From NCBI RefSeq assembly GCF_042648365.1, contig NZ_JBHRXI010000049.1, forward strand, positions 186,001 through 250,000: 64,000 bases of DNA. Reading direction: 5' to 3'. The notes under the pieces were generated by a model that did no database searches, had not been told where the DNA came from, and saw nothing but the letters and a program-made list of their open reading frames with translations. Source of the stretch: Lutimaribacter_A marinistellae (lineage in GTDB: Bacteria > Pseudomonadota > Alphaproteobacteria > Rhodobacterales > Rhodobacteraceae). Both the position numbers and the translations under genes were made by a program. Of this stretch, positions 63,771-64,000 are shown in pieces; the stretch's first letter is position 1; the number at the start of each line of letters is the position of its first letter.

Positions 63771-64000
63771 CCGACGCAAGCATGAACAGCGCGGCCCCCG
63801 AAAGCCGCTCCGGCTCGCTCGCCCAGATCGACAAGCGAACAAAGCGTCGCAATGCAGCGGAAAAGCGTTTCCGCGCCTATGGGTTGGGCGCAATCCTCAT
63901 CGGTCTTTTTTTCCTGGCCGTTCTTTTCGTGTCGATTATCCGTTCTGGGGTGCCAGCCTTTACAAAAGCGGTCGTCGACATCGAATTCGTACTGACCGAA
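63767..64000 (+). CDS. pstA: Phosphate ABC transporter permease PstA (3' end outside window)
   Basis: ATG 63767 overlaps the pstC stop (ATGA). The visible 78 residues start with a charged cytoplasmic segment (SGSLAQIDKRTKRRNAAEKR) and the first membrane helix (GAILIGLFFLAVLFVSII), followed by the start of a periplasmic region. The call rests mostly on position in the pst operon. Confidence 0.8.
   Translation, partial: MTDASMNSAAPESRSGSLAQIDKRTKRRNAAEKRFRAYGLGAILIGLFFLAVLFVSIIRSGVPAFTKAVVDIEFVLTE

Noticed and set aside
62619..63893. 424-residue open frame on the minus strand
   Set aside because: Antisense to pstC; composition is a charged shadow of membrane helices.

Overview
The window reads as a chromosomal segment of a Rhodobacterales (Roseobacter-group) alphaproteobacterium. 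The markers are: a recA promoter with the alphaproteobacterial SOS box GAAC-N7-GAAC; a CckA hybrid kinase with a TTAA-N7-TTAAC CtrA-type box in front of it; an IscR regulator with only one cysteine heading an isc/suf operon behind an Irr-type palindrome; a class II DAHP synthase; and a RACo/RamA-like corrinoid activator of the kind that accompanies split methionine synthase in Phaeobacter. Coding density is high, with many ATGA/TGATG overlaps. Nearly everything is ordinary vertical gene content, and I see no intact insertion sequence, prophage or CRISPR array.

Layout. 1-4854: end of a TPR protein, a RetSat/CrtISO-like FAD oxidoreductase, then two adjacent decaying genes, a TetR regulator and an AidB-like acyl-CoA dehydrogenase, each with an in-frame TAG and a frameshift. 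4855-5657: non-coding, with tRNA-Gly(CCC). 5658-8704: two tandem, translationally coupled Mur-ligase paralogues of unknown substrate. 8673-11596 (minus): SAM methyltransferase and RACo-like protein. 11797-21790: guaB, RsmB-like methyltransferase, cckA, a sulfotransferase (minus), recA, alaS, a DUF1330 protein. 21848-26593 (mostly minus): typA, an SMR transporter, a 24-aa small ORF (plus), icd, a small hypothetical protein and a hydrolase.

26663-36001 is one long plus-strand isc/suf operon: Irr-type box, iscR, cysteine desulfurase, sufB, three accessory genes, sufC, sufD, two small membrane proteins and sufS. The enzymes make and transfer persulfide sulfur (desulfurases) onto the SufBCD scaffold. 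The interspersed genes share its transcript but their roles are unknown. tRNA-Arg(CCG) follows.

36351-46082: adenine deaminase, a Tat-exported DUF882 peptidase-like protein, an L,D-transpeptidase, an lpxD-ACP-ketosynthase cluster, an IalB-family periplasmic protein, an intergenic region with one good and one weaker small-RNA candidate, and a HerA-like ATPase. 46162-51423 (minus): a complete branched-chain amino acid type ABC transporter. 51572-57565: PQQ-type sugar dehydrogenase, GNAT and GlxA-type regulator, DAHP synthase, a PAS_5 protein, yicC. 57571-64000: gmk, gamma-carbonic anhydrase, a transsulfuration-type PLP enzyme, then phoR and a Pho box leading into pstS-pstC-pstA, which runs off the right edge.

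The least explained coding system is the tandem Mur-ligase pair. The most useful regulatory observations are the two exact CtrA-type boxes, the Irr-type box paired with a single-cysteine IscR, and the orphan promoter-terminator pair at 44224-44333.
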